64,000 nt of DNA from an uncultured Clostridium sp. Its GTDB lineage: Bacteria; Bacillota; Clostridia; Oscillospirales; Acutalibacteraceae. Shown piece after piece: positions 24,333 to 33,492 of this stretch (the first letter of the stretch is position 1; each line of letters begins with the position of its first letter). Location of the stretch: positions 84,497 through 148,496 of the forward strand of contig CAKUYY010000001.1 in the NCBI GenBank assembly GCA_934717555.1. Reading direction: 5' to 3'. The notes beneath the pieces were generated by a model. It did no database searches and was not told the origin of the DNA. It was given only the letters and a program-made list of their open reading frames with translations. Position numbers and translations under genes: made by a program.

Positions 24333-25036
24333 TGTGGGCGATTATTAAAAGAGAGATTTCTTCTTATTTTACGTCGGCGGTAGGCTGGGTATTCCTGGCG
24401 GCGTTTTACGGATTCGCGAGCTTTTATTTCTATATGTATTGTTTAATGTATCAAAGCGCCAGCATGACGTATGTCTTTACTTCCATGTTTACCATTACTA
24501 TGTTCCTGATTCCCATCCTTACCATGAGAATCTGGAGTGAAGAGAAGAAGCAGCGCACCGATCAAGCGTTGTTTACCGCGCCGGTGAAACTGCTCCCCAT
24601 TACCCTGGGTAAGTATTTGGCCGCTATCATCATTTATGCCATCAGCTTGGCCTGTATGTTGGTTTTCGCGCTGATCCTGACTTTCTTTGGATCTCCTGAC
24701 TGGACGGTGATTCTGGGGAATCTGCTGGGATTGTTCCTGCTGGGATCTTCCCTGATCGCGATTGGTATGTTTATTTCCGCGTTGACGGAAAATCAGATGA
24801 TCGCGGCGATCGGCGGCTTTGTAGTGGCTATTTTTGTTTCTCTGATGGACACCATCGCCAACGCCATTCCCATTGATTTTATCAGTAAGATGATCGCCAG
24901 TGCGTCTTTTAACGCCCATTATACAAACTTTACTGTAGGCATTTTGGATTTATCTGGTGTGATATTCTTCCTGAGCATCATTGCTTTGTTTGTGTTTTTG
25001 ACCACACGGATATTCGAGAAGAAGAGATGGGGTTAA
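24332..25036 (+). CDS. ABC-2 type permease (GldF-like)
   Basis: 234 residues with six membrane helices. It begins MWAIIKREISSYFTSAVGWVF, the classic start of gliding-type GldF permeases, and carries the cytosolic loop MRIWSEEKKQRTDQALFTAPV after helix 2. Its partner is the preceding ATPase; the following GldG-like gene starts 15 bp downstream. The substrate of these Clostridia systems is not known. Confidence 0.9.
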   Translation: MWAIIKREISSYFTSAVGWVFLAAFYGFASFYFYMYCLMYQSASMTYVFTSMFTITMFLIPILTMRIWSEEKKQRTDQALFTAPVKLLPITLGKYLAAIIIYAISLACMLVFALILTFFGSPDWTVILGNLLGLFLLGSSLIAIGMFISALTENQMIAAIGGFVVAIFVSLMDTIANAIPIDFISKMIASASFNAHYTNFTVGILDLSGVIFFLSIIALFVFLTTRIFEKKRWG

Positions 25037-25051
25037 GGGAGGATAGCAGCC

Positions 25052-26572
25052 ATGAGTAATAAGAAAGAAGCGCTGAAAGCGGTTTTCAGCAAAGACAAGT
25101 TTACCAGCCGTCGTTTTAAACACGGCGGTTTGGCGATTATCATTATTATTTTGTTTTTAGTCGGCGTTGTGGTGATCAATATGATCGCCGGAACTTTAAA
25201 CGACAAATATCCGTATTTCAGCTGGGATTTAACCAGGGACCAGACGTTTGACATGACGCAGGAATCCATTGATTATGTCAAAGGGCTGGACAAGGACATT
25301 AAAATTACGGTGTTAAACGATGAGGATTCTTTTGTAGCTGGCGGGCAGTATTACCAGCAGGCCAACAATATTATCAAACAGTATCCCCAGTACAACAGCC
25401 GGATTACCTTAGAATATGTAGACGTCAATAAGAACCCGGCTTATTTGAACACTTTGACCGAGGATGTGAATGTAGCAACCAATGATATCCTGGTGGAATG
25501 TGAAGGAAGACAAAAGGTTGTCTCTTCCATTGATTTGTTTAATACCCAGGATTCTACGGATTCTTCCGGACAGACACAGACTTATATCCTGTCTTCCAAG
25601 GCAGAGCAGACCATGACTTCCGCTTTGTTGTACATCACCAATGATAATCCAACCAAGATTTCTTTGTTGACTGGTTTCGGCGAGCCGGAGGCCTATTATC
25701 AGAACCTGGTTTCCATGTTGGAAAACAATAGTTATGAAGTCAAAGTACAGAATGTTATGACGGAAGATATTGATCCCGAAGCGGATATGATCGTCATTTT
25801 TGCCCCCTCTACTGACTATACGGAAGAAGCTGCCCAGAAAGTAGAAAAATTCCTGAGCAATGATGGGGATATGGGCAAGAGCGCTGTATACTTTGTAAAT
25901 GTGGAGAAGGAAGATACCCCCAACCTGGATAGCCTTTTGAAGCAATGGGATATCGCAGTAGGTGACGGAATTGTGGCGGAAACCAATAATAACTTGGTTC
26001 TCAACCGCAACCCTTATTACTTCTACAATAACTATGCCGACGCCGATTACGCAAAAACACTGAAGAACCCCAACCTGCCCACTGTGGTTCCCTTCAGCCA
26101 CCAGCTGATGGATTTGCAGGGCGAACGTACAGACAGTGTCACCGCGCTGTTGGCGACTTCCCAGACGGCTGCGGTAAGCCCCTCTGATATGAGCACCACT
26201 TGGACCCCTTCCAAGGATGACATCTTGGGCACCGCAATACCCACAGTTTTGGTTTCCAAAGATAGTACCTATATCGATGATATTACATACTCGGAGAGCA
26301 AAATGGCTGTAGTAGGATCTTACCTGGCGGTAGACCCGCAGATCACGCAGTCCAATATTTTCAATAATTCCGCGTACTTTGTCAATATGTTCAATGTACT
26401 CAGTGGACAGGATGATCCAGGTATTACCATCGAGGCTAAAGAGGTAGGAAATTATGAGCTGAGTATTACTTCCGGCCCGGCCAATGTGATTGGTGTAATT
26501 ACCATTATCATTATCCCCGTGGCCATCCTGATTGTAGGCTTGGTGATCTGGATCCGCAGGAGGAATCGTTAA
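25052..26572 (+). CDS. GldG-like ABC-system auxiliary protein
   Basis: 506 residues: a cytosolic N-terminus, one helix at about 27-47, a large extracytoplasmic part, and a final helix (about 480-500) before a basic end IRRRNR. The exterior contains the GldG region (FDMTQESIDYVKGLDKDIKITVL; ITLEYVDVNKNP) and DUF4350-like segments (KISLLTGFGEPEAYYQNLVSML). Such proteins work with the GldA/GldF pair. The stop overlaps the next gene's ATG (TTAATG). Confidence 0.85.
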   Translation: MSNKKEALKAVFSKDKFTSRRFKHGGLAIIIIILFLVGVVVINMIAGTLNDKYPYFSWDLTRDQTFDMTQESIDYVKGLDKDIKITVLNDEDSFVAGGQYYQQANNIIKQYPQYNSRITLEYVDVNKNPAYLNTLTEDVNVATNDILVECEGRQKVVSSIDLFNTQDSTDSSGQTQTYILSSKAEQTMTSALLYITNDNPTKISLLTGFGEPEAYYQNLVSMLENNSYEVKVQNVMTEDIDPEADMIVIFAPSTDYTEEAAQKVEKFLSNDGDMGKSAVYFVNVEKEDTPNLDSLLKQWDIAVGDGIVAETNNNLVLNRNPYYFYNNYADADYAKTLKNPNLPTVVPFSHQLMDLQGERTDSVTALLATSQTAAVSPSDMSTTWTPSKDDILGTAIPTVLVSKDSTYIDDITYSESKMAVVGSYLAVDPQITQSNIFNNSAYFVNMFNVLSGQDDPGITIEAKEVGNYELSITSGPANVIGVITIIIIPVAILIVGLVIWIRRRNR

Positions 26573-27999
26573 TGAACAAAAAAGTAAAAGGATTGATTAT
26601 CGGCGGGGCCGCCGTAGTGGTTCTGGTGGCCGTGTTATTGCTTCTTATGTTTATGCCCAATGGAGGGGACGATACTTCCGCATCCTCCGAGACGACCTCC
26701 AGCAGCAAATCGATTGAGCTGAATAACCAGGCAGCGGCGGATGTCGTAACCGTAAAGGTGGTTTTGCCTGATGAAGAGTATACCATGACCCAGGGCGGGG
26801 AAACCGCTTATTCCATGACGGGCATGGAGGACGCACCAGCTTCCAATGCTATTTACGCGGCCCTGGCCAGCGATGCGGCCTCTTTAAAGGCCCTTGAGCT
26901 AATTAGTGAAGAAACTTCCAATCTGGCGGATTATGGGCTGGATGAACCCCGTTCCCAGGTGGAAATCACCTATGCAGATGGGACAGGAGCCAATCTCTCA
27001 GTGGGTATTGCAGCTCCTTCCGGCAGCGGCACCTATGTGTTGATTGACGGGAAAGTATATTTGTTTGAAGATACCCGTGTGGACAGTTTCCTGTATCACA
27101 AAGTGGATTATATCAGCAAGACAGTAACGCCGACCGCCGCTACCGGCGACGATGCCCCGGTTTTAAAGAAAATCACTTTGGAAGGCACTCTGCGCCCGGA
27201 ACCCATTGTTATGGATATCTCCCAAGAGACCGCCAATGACGTGACGACAGATGTCTATACCATGACAGCCCCCAAGCAAAGGGAGACGGACAGCGCCAAT
27301 GCGGCTGCTGCCGGTAACAAAATTTTTGGGTTGACGGCGGAAAAGGTAATCGCTTTCAATGTCACAGATGAGCAGTTGGAGGAATATGGGCTGAAAGATC
27401 CCTATTCCAAGGTAACTGTGGACTACGCCGACCAGACGATCACGCTGATGAGTTCAGAGCCGGACGATGAAGGCATGGCGTATGTAATGAACGCATCCAA
27501 AAATGTCATTTTCCAGGCCAATGTTTCTGAACTGGGCTGGGTAACCGCAACTTATGAGGACTTGGTGAGCAAGACGGTAATGGCGCCCATGGTAAATGAT
27601 TTGAGCAAGATTACGGTTACCACGCCGGATCAGAGCTATGAATTTGGAGTGACCACTACAGTGGACGAGGAAGATGAGGACGTCAAGACCAATACCTTTA
27701 CCTATCAGGGAAAAGAATTGGCCAGCGCGAACTTCCGTATCTTCTATCGCAATATGATCGGATGCCAGAAGGAAGAATTCACAGATCAACAACCGACTGG
27801 AGAGCCTCTCCTGACCTTCCAATATGAATATACCGATGGAAGGACCCCTGATGTGGTGGAATTCTACAAAGGGGAAAACTTGATGGTTCTGGTATCGGTC
27901 AACGGAGAATGTGAATCCAAGGAAACACAGTCCTATGTGGACAAGATCCTGGAAGACGTCGTCAAAGTGGTAAACGATGAGGAAGTAAAGGAACTGTAA
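26572..27999 (+). CDS. DUF4340 domain membrane protein
   Basis: 475 residues: one N-terminal helix (about 8-27) and a long exterior part with two DUF4340-type modules (residues about 65-180 and about 230-340), each with a short ADYGLDEPRSQVEITYADG-like or EYGLKDPYSKVTVDYAD-like strand pair. This domain regularly accompanies GldFG-type systems, but its function is unknown. It is the last gene of the operon, before the terminator at 28035. Confidence 0.85.
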   Translation: MNKKVKGLIIGGAAVVVLVAVLLLLMFMPNGGDDTSASSETTSSSKSIELNNQAAADVVTVKVVLPDEEYTMTQGGETAYSMTGMEDAPASNAIYAALASDAASLKALELISEETSNLADYGLDEPRSQVEITYADGTGANLSVGIAAPSGSGTYVLIDGKVYLFEDTRVDSFLYHKVDYISKTVTPTAATGDDAPVLKKITLEGTLRPEPIVMDISQETANDVTTDVYTMTAPKQRETDSANAAAAGNKIFGLTAEKVIAFNVTDEQLEEYGLKDPYSKVTVDYADQTITLMSSEPDDEGMAYVMNASKNVIFQANVSELGWVTATYEDLVSKTVMAPMVNDLSKITVTTPDQSYEFGVTTTVDEEDEDVKTNTFTYQGKELASANFRIFYRNMIGCQKEEFTDQQPTGEPLLTFQYEYTDGRTPDVVEFYKGENLMVLVSVNGECESKETQSYVDKILEDVVKVVNDEEVKEL

Positions 28000-28034
28000 C
28001 AGAAACCTGTTCCGACTTTGTTTGATGGAAAAAG

Positions 28035-28072
28035 AACAGCACAGGGAAAAGTTTTTTCCTGTGCTGTTTTTC
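28035..28072 (+). terminator. Terminator of the GldA-F-G-DUF4340 operon
   Basis: AACAGCACAGG pairs with CCTGTGCTGTT; a T-rich tail follows. Confidence 0.88.
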
Positions 28073-28139
28073 TATTCTGTTGATGAAACACTATGAGATG
28101 GAAGCAAGCTGTTAAAAAAGAAAGTTCTTTATATTTCCC

Positions 28140-28318
28140 AAGTGGGTAGGGGATGGGTCCCCTTGCTGGGATTCCTCCCCGGCCAAATTGTTCCCTGGAC
28201 GGTTTGCCTCTCCTCCTGAGCTTTGAGGATATTTGGGTATTTCCTCCTTTGTGAAGGGCGCCCCGGGGCTTCCTCCCCAGTCCCCCGCCACCTTTGAAAA
28301 GGTGAATGAAACTTTTCC
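28140..28318 (-). repeat. Dispersed intergenic repeat B, copy 1 (degenerate)
   Basis: Read on the minus strand it matches 43751-43927: both contain GTTTCA--CACCTTTTCAAAGGTGGCGGGG, then CAAAGCTCAGGAGG, then CAAACCGTCC and a GGGGAA..CCC block in the same order. This copy has lost some pairing in the later hairpins. It lies in the 630-bp gap between two convergent operons. Confidence 0.8.
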
Positions 28319-28532
28319 GTTTCGGCACGGGCAATCCAATTTTTTCCTAGGATAGATCCGGTGTGCCACGTGACTTTTCCGTCTCAGTGCAGGTGGATTG
28401 GATTTCCTCTAAGAAAAACTTTGGGCACGGCCTGCTCCACCGCAGGTGGCGCAGGCGTGAAAGGGCAGGCGGAAACTTTATAGTCTGTGTGTCTGTGTAA
28501 GCTTGGTTTTATCACAGGTTTTTCCACAAGTC

Positions 28533-28571
28533 AAAACTCCCGGCGGCCTGTTTTCAGGCGCCGGGAGTTTT
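28533..28571. terminator. Bidirectional terminator after yfhO
   Basis: A long stem (AAAACTCCCGGC... / ...GCCGGGAGTTTT) has a TTTT loop and T's at both ends. It serves the minus-strand YfhO gene and read-through from the plus side. Confidence 0.85.
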
Positions 28572-28629
28572 ATATCTGTATTAGACTTGAGAGAATAGAA
28601 TAATCCCAATAACATCTTTCAGGACGTTT

Positions 28630-31083
28630 TTAGAGCGGTGGAAGAGGATCTTTGGAAGAAGAGGAAGCGATACGGTAAGTTTTTCTTTGGGAGGGGGGAA
28701 GCTTACCGGATGGATGGCGTTTTTTCCAAAAATGGAAGAAAAGCAGATAACCGATAAATATTAGGATACATCCAATGGTGACCCAAAAACCGACGGCCAA
28801 CCCGGGTGTTTTGTAGTGGAACTGAATGGTACTGGTCTGTCCTGCGGGGACCCGGACCGCCATAAATCCAATATTGGCCTTTTCAATGATAGCCTCCTCC
28901 CCGTTTACGGTAGCGGACCAGCCATCCTCATAGGGAACGCTGAAAAAGACCAATTCATCTTTTCCATCGGGTACGGTGATTTCCGCCGTGAATCCTGAGT
29001 TATCATGAGAAAAAGAAGAACAAGCCAGCTTTTTGCGGTCCAGGCAATCCTGAAAATAGGCGCTTTCAGAAAAGACATCATCGTTGGGATCTTCCACAGG
29101 GGTTAGAATATCAGAATTGCGGGCGATAGCGTCATCGTCCAATACAATAGACTTGAGCAGCAAAAGATGTCGGTTGGCTTCCGGGACGCTGTTATACTGA
29201 GAGCGGGTAATATAGGAATCGTAGGTAAAGCCATAAGGGATATAATATTGGTTTTCCCAAATATCAAACCCATTCTGCGTGTCATAATAAACCCATCCCG
29301 GCATGGCGGTATCCGGGTATTCTTTGGTGCCTGTATAAAAGGACTGGTCATCCCCGGCATAATCAAACAGCCACCGGCAAGAGGTCAGCCCCCGCAGGCC
29401 GTAAGTAGAGGTATCCGGCCGGGAACCCACGTCCCTGGTCACCCCAATGGTGGGATAAAATTCCATGATGGAACCGGGGACAATGGAATGGAAGGCCTGG
29501 ATGGTGGGAATCTGCCAGAACATCGCCTGGTTGTCCATACCATTGTAAATATCACTCCGGCAGTTTTCAGTATCGGGAAGGTGGATATCGTCTTTCCCCT
29601 TCAAGCTGTAGGGAATGATAAAGTCGTGGGTGCTGTAGGACTGGGATTTGCCCAAACCGATCATATAGGCGGCGTATACCACGGTGATCACCGCAGTGCC
29701 GGCCGCGGCCAGACGGATAAACCGGCGGGGGTCCTTTTTGAGGTATCCAATCAAAATTGCCAGCAGCAGCAGGCTGAGCATGGAAATGGCCACATAGATC
29801 CAGAACCGGTCCGGATAATTCATCAAACCAAACTGGATCTCCTTTCCTTCCTCGATCTTCTTAGGCATCAGCCCAATGGGAAGGGCAATCCCCAGGGTGA
29901 TTGCCGCTGTCCAGCGGATGGCCCGTTTCCAGTCTACCCGGACATTTTCTAATGACATCAGGGTAGCGAGGGTCATCATCAGGGTGAGCATATAGAACCA
30001 CCGGGCATAATAGGAGGAATTAAATAGCTGAAACGCGCTGTTGAGGATAGGCACCAGCGACATGAAGAACAGCACGCAAAGCAGGCGTTTGAGCCAGTGG
30101 CGCCGTTTGGTCTGGAACCACGCCACCACACCGGTCATGCTGAACAAGGGCAGCCAAGCGCCCAGGGAAGCCCATTTGGCTTCGGAATCCGGGGTGAAAT
30201 TAGGCCGGGCGGGGATATCCGGCGGGAAAAAGAAACTTTGCAGGATATGGACATAACGCTGTTCCCAGCCGTATAAAAGGGCGTTCCATCCCTGTGGGGG
30301 ATTGTCTACTCGGGGATTTTGCGTGACCGCCAAGATGGTGGGGAACAAAAGGACAGCGGTCCCAGCTACGCCCAGCACAGCCTCAAAGAACAACCACAAA
30401 AAATCTTTGACGGATATTTTCCAGCTTTTCGCGAACATTCGGATAAACCAGTAAAGGATGACAAAGGTTACTTGTCCCACGAAGAAATAATAGTTAAATA
30501 AACAGCTGGCAAAGACTGCGGCGGCAAAAACACCACGGCGCCGATGGTACATATATTCATCCAACGCCGCCAGCAGCAGGGGGAATATGACAATGGCCTC
30601 ATGAAAGTGGTTAAAGAAGATATTATATACGGAAAAACCGGAAAAAGCGTATAACATACCCCCGATCAAGGCATATCCTTGTTCCCGGACATAACGGCGC
30701 AGATAGATATAAGCGGTGAGGGAAGCGCACCCGAACTTCAGGACCAGCAGGGGGCCCATCAAATAGGGGACGGCTTCACTGGGGAAAGGAAGGGTCAGCC
30801 AGAAAAAGGGGCTGCCCAACAAATAAAAGGAATAGGAACCGATGGTATTGGCGCCTAGGTCGGTAGTCCAGCTCCAGAAAAAGTTCCCGCTGCGTATGGC
30901 GTCATGGATCATCTGATAAAAAGGGACCTGTTGGACGTTAAAATCCCCATAGTAGAGGAAATACCCCTGGTCATAGATAATAAAAGGGAGGAAGAAAAGG
31001 AAAGACACTGCAACTCCCAATAGAAAGGCTTTGAGAAAATACCGGTTTTTGTAGGAAAAACTTTGCAACCTCATTGGATACAC
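28630..31083 (-). CDS. yfhO: YfhO family multi-spanning membrane protein
   Basis: 817 residues from GTG 31083 (GAGGAGGG upstream). There are about 12-13 helices in the first 500 residues, with the family phrases GDFNVQQVPFYQ and GANTIGSYSFYLLGSPFF after helix 1. A large extracytoplasmic domain (about 500-770) ends in a beta-rich part (FFSVPYEDGWSATVNGEEA), followed by a last helix and a basic tail. YfhO proteins are GT-C-like and in Bacillus act in lipoteichoic acid glycosylation. It is a single-gene unit. Confidence 0.92.
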   Translation of the reverse strand: MYPMRLQSFSYKNRYFLKAFLLGVAVSFLFFLPFIIYDQGYFLYYGDFNVQQVPFYQMIHDAIRSGNFFWSWTTDLGANTIGSYSFYLLGSPFFWLTLPFPSEAVPYLMGPLLVLKFGCASLTAYIYLRRYVREQGYALIGGMLYAFSGFSVYNIFFNHFHEAIVIFPLLLAALDEYMYHRRRGVFAAAVFASCLFNYYFFVGQVTFVILYWFIRMFAKSWKISVKDFLWLFFEAVLGVAGTAVLLFPTILAVTQNPRVDNPPQGWNALLYGWEQRYVHILQSFFFPPDIPARPNFTPDSEAKWASLGAWLPLFSMTGVVAWFQTKRRHWLKRLLCVLFFMSLVPILNSAFQLFNSSYYARWFYMLTLMMTLATLMSLENVRVDWKRAIRWTAAITLGIALPIGLMPKKIEEGKEIQFGLMNYPDRFWIYVAISMLSLLLLAILIGYLKKDPRRFIRLAAAGTAVITVVYAAYMIGLGKSQSYSTHDFIIPYSLKGKDDIHLPDTENCRSDIYNGMDNQAMFWQIPTIQAFHSIVPGSIMEFYPTIGVTRDVGSRPDTSTYGLRGLTSCRWLFDYAGDDQSFYTGTKEYPDTAMPGWVYYDTQNGFDIWENQYYIPYGFTYDSYITRSQYNSVPEANRHLLLLKSIVLDDDAIARNSDILTPVEDPNDDVFSESAYFQDCLDRKKLACSSFSHDNSGFTAEITVPDGKDELVFFSVPYEDGWSATVNGEEAIIEKANIGFMAVRVPAGQTSTIQFHYKTPGLAVGFWVTIGCILIFIGYLLFFHFWKKRHPSGKLPPSQRKTYRIASSSSKDPLPPL

Positions 31084-31187
31084 AATAGATTCCCTCCTCT
31101 TTTCATCATAAAAATATTTTCCATCCTAAAAAATCACCCATTTCTGATACCATAAAATATGGAATTTTATCTAAAATCTTTTTGTTT

Positions 31188-31216
31188 ATTATATCATGTC
31201 ACCCCATTAGAGGCAA
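31188..31216 (-). promoter_or_regulatory. Sigma-A promoter for yfhO
   Basis: Minus strand: TTGCCT (31211-31216), 17-bp spacer, TATAAT (31188-31193). The rest of the AT-rich gap 31084-31408 holds a TATAAT at 31367-31372 (plus strand) for the next gene. Confidence 0.7.
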
Positions 31217-31408
31217 TTAAAAAACAATAAAATGGTAAAAATCTGGAAATTATACAGGGAAGGCCAAACGGGACTTTACATGATTATTACAAAAAAATAA
31301 TACATTTTTACAAAAAATTTACCGAGGGACTTCATAAATGTTCATGTAAAAAAATCCAATTTGTATTATAATGAATAGTACACATAAAAGAGAAGGGAGA
31401 AGGGCGGC

Positions 31409-31993
31409 ATGGAACAAAGCCATTTTTTCGCTGTACTGTTCAGGATGAGATACATCAACCGGTGGGGGCTTATGCACAATACCCGGGAAGAAAATATCAG
31501 TGAACATAGTCTGGATGTGGCAGTTTTGGCCCATGCATTGGCGGTGCTGCGTAACCGGAGGTTTGGCGGGAATACAGATCCGGAGCGGGCGGCCCTGCTG
31601 GGAATTTTTCATGATGCTACAGAGATTTATACCGGGGATCTTCCCACCCCAGTCAAATATGATAACCCGAAAATCCGGGACGCCTATCGTGAAGTGGAAC
31701 AGGCGGCTCAGGAAAAGCTTCTATCTTTGCTGCCGGGGGATTTGAGACCGGATTATGAAAGCCTTCTGGGACACACACAACAGGATAAAGAACTGATACC
31801 GTTGGTAAAAGCGGCGGACAAGCTGTCCGCGTTGATTAAGTGCGTGGAGGAACGCCGCATGGGAAACACGGAATTTGCCCGGGCAGAAGCCGCCTTACGG
31901 ACATCCCTCGAGGATATGGCGTTACCGGAGATCAACTGCTTTTTAGAGGAATTTCTGCCGTCCTACAGCCTGACCCTGGACGAACAGGAGTAA
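31409..31993 (+). CDS. YfbR-like HD-domain 5'-deoxynucleotidase
   Basis: 194 residues. HD-superfamily metal site: EHSLDVAVLAH (H about 32), IFHDATEIYTGDLPTP (HD about 69-70) and KAADKLSAL (D about 137). The sequence around RMRYINRWGLMHNTREENISEH is typical of YfbR, which removes phosphate from dNMPs. RBS GAAGGGAGAAGGG precedes ATG 31409. It may share a transcript with the LCP gene 90 bp downstream. Confidence 0.9.
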   Translation: MEQSHFFAVLFRMRYINRWGLMHNTREENISEHSLDVAVLAHALAVLRNRRFGGNTDPERAALLGIFHDATEIYTGDLPTPVKYDNPKIRDAYREVEQAAQEKLLSLLPGDLRPDYESLLGHTQQDKELIPLVKAADKLSALIKCVEERRMGNTEFARAEAALRTSLEDMALPEINCFLEEFLPSYSLTLDEQE

Positions 31994-32083
31994 TTAAGAA
32001 TGAACAGCGCTGTTTGAGGAAACCGTAAAACAGGAAAGCCCCGTGGCTTTATTCAGCTGCGGTAGAAAGAGGAGCGTAAACGG

Positions 32084-33223
32084 ATGAGACGTTTTATCAA
32101 ACGGAGCAGTGGAAAAAAACTGCTGACCGATACGTGCCAAAATAAAAAAAAGAGAAAGAGGATATGGCTGGTTTGCCTTTGTATGTTTTTTTTACTCATA
32201 GGATTTGCCGCCGGAGGAATTGCGATAGGCTATCAAGCCTGGCAGGATATGTACAAACCCCTGCCGGAAGGACCCATACCGGCAGATGGTTCCCTGGATT
32301 CTACCCCATCGGAGGTTACTTTTGAGGGAGAGGAGCCGCCCGCAATGAATTTAATTTCCCCTGTTTCCTTGCCCGTGGAATACAAGAAGGAATATGCCAA
32401 CATCCTTTTGATTATTTCTGAGGAGGAAAAACGGGCAGATTTGATGCTGCTTACGATCGATCAACTTCATGAACAGATCAAGCTTACTTTTTTTCCACGG
32501 GAATTATGGGTCAGGATACCGGAAACGGAACGGGATGACAGATTGGATGTGGCTTATTCCTGCGGAGGTCCAAAACTGGCGGTACAGACTTTGGAACAAA
32601 ACTTTGGAATTGGGATCGACCGTTATATTGAAATTGATTTTCAACAATTTCCGGCGTTAATCAATCAGCTGGGAGGGATAGAATTGACTCTCAGCGAAGC
32701 GGAAGCAGATTATATCAACCAGCATACAGATTGCCCGGAAAAACTGGAAGGGGCCGGGACTTATAATTTATCTGGACAGCAGGCTTTCTGCCATGCCCAG
32801 AACCGTACCGCGCAGGTACATGATTTTGATTCAGTGGACAGGATGCGTGATGTGATTTTGGCCACTCTTCAACGGGTTCAGACAACCAATGATATGGTCT
32901 GCCTGGGAAAGCTGGCGGTAGACTCCACCTCTATGATTTCTACGGATATCCAATTGGATGAGTTGGGAAAGCTATTGATTGGATGCCTGGATTACTCGCA
33001 ATATGAGTTTTTTCTCTATTGCTTGCCCAATGGAGAAGATTATGAGAAGAATGCTGCTTTGAGCGAGGAAGGAAGGAAAGAGATTTTTTGTATTCAGGAT
33101 ATGGAACAGGTAAGAAAACAATTACAAAACTTTATATATGGTGATTTTGATCAAAGCGATATTCCAGAGAACGAAAATTTGTTATATAATCCTTCATGTT
33201 ATTTTTACAAATTTATTGCATGA
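32084..33223 (+). CDS. LytR-CpsA-Psr (LCP) family protein, divergent
   Basis: 379 residues: a basic N-terminus, one membrane helix (about 28-48), then an exterior LCP domain (about 100-275). LCP enzymes ligate undecaprenyl-linked wall glycopolymers to peptidoglycan. It keeps NFGIGIDRYIEIDF and LGGIELTLSEAEADYIN, but the lipid-phosphate arginine regions are altered: HAQNRT instead of HARxR, and DSVDRMRDVI instead of R-x-RQRDVI. Activity may thus differ from its neighbour at 33493, which has the consensus. AGAGGAG precedes ATG 32084. Confidence 0.88.
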   Translation: MRRFIKRSSGKKLLTDTCQNKKKRKRIWLVCLCMFFLLIGFAAGGIAIGYQAWQDMYKPLPEGPIPADGSLDSTPSEVTFEGEEPPAMNLISPVSLPVEYKKEYANILLIISEEEKRADLMLLTIDQLHEQIKLTFFPRELWVRIPETERDDRLDVAYSCGGPKLAVQTLEQNFGIGIDRYIEIDFQQFPALINQLGGIELTLSEAEADYINQHTDCPEKLEGAGTYNLSGQQAFCHAQNRTAQVHDFDSVDRMRDVILATLQRVQTTNDMVCLGKLAVDSTSMISTDIQLDELGKLLIGCLDYSQYEFFLYCLPNGEDYEKNAALSEEGRKEIFCIQDMEQVRKQLQNFIYGDFDQSDIPENENLLYNPSCYFYKFIA

Positions 33224-33260
33224 TGTTTATGGAATACCGGGATTTTTCGGGAGTTTCCAT

Positions 33261-33289
33261 TTGATTATTCCAGAAAAATGATGTATAAT
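33261..33289 (+). promoter_or_regulatory. Sigma-A promoter for the second LCP gene
   Basis: TTGATT, 17-bp spacer, TATAAT (33284-33289). The 5' leader is about 200 nt. Confidence 0.75.
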
Positions 33290-33492
33290 GACCTGCGTAG
33301 CTTTTTTCTGCCCCCACACCCCCTTTTTACTTACAGTAACTATCGTATAAATTACGCACTAGACTGGATATCTTTGTGATTTGGGACAGAAAAAATGGAA
33401 ATGTTATTAAAAAGGGGAACGCCTCCCTTAAAAAATTTTTTATTCCAATTCCTAGCCCCAAGAGGGTGCCGGCAGAAAGGAAGGGACGTATC

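Noticed and set aside
28140..28318. CRISPR-like or REP-like tandem array
   Set aside because: There is one unit per location, no regular spacing and no unique spacers; it is a dispersed element.
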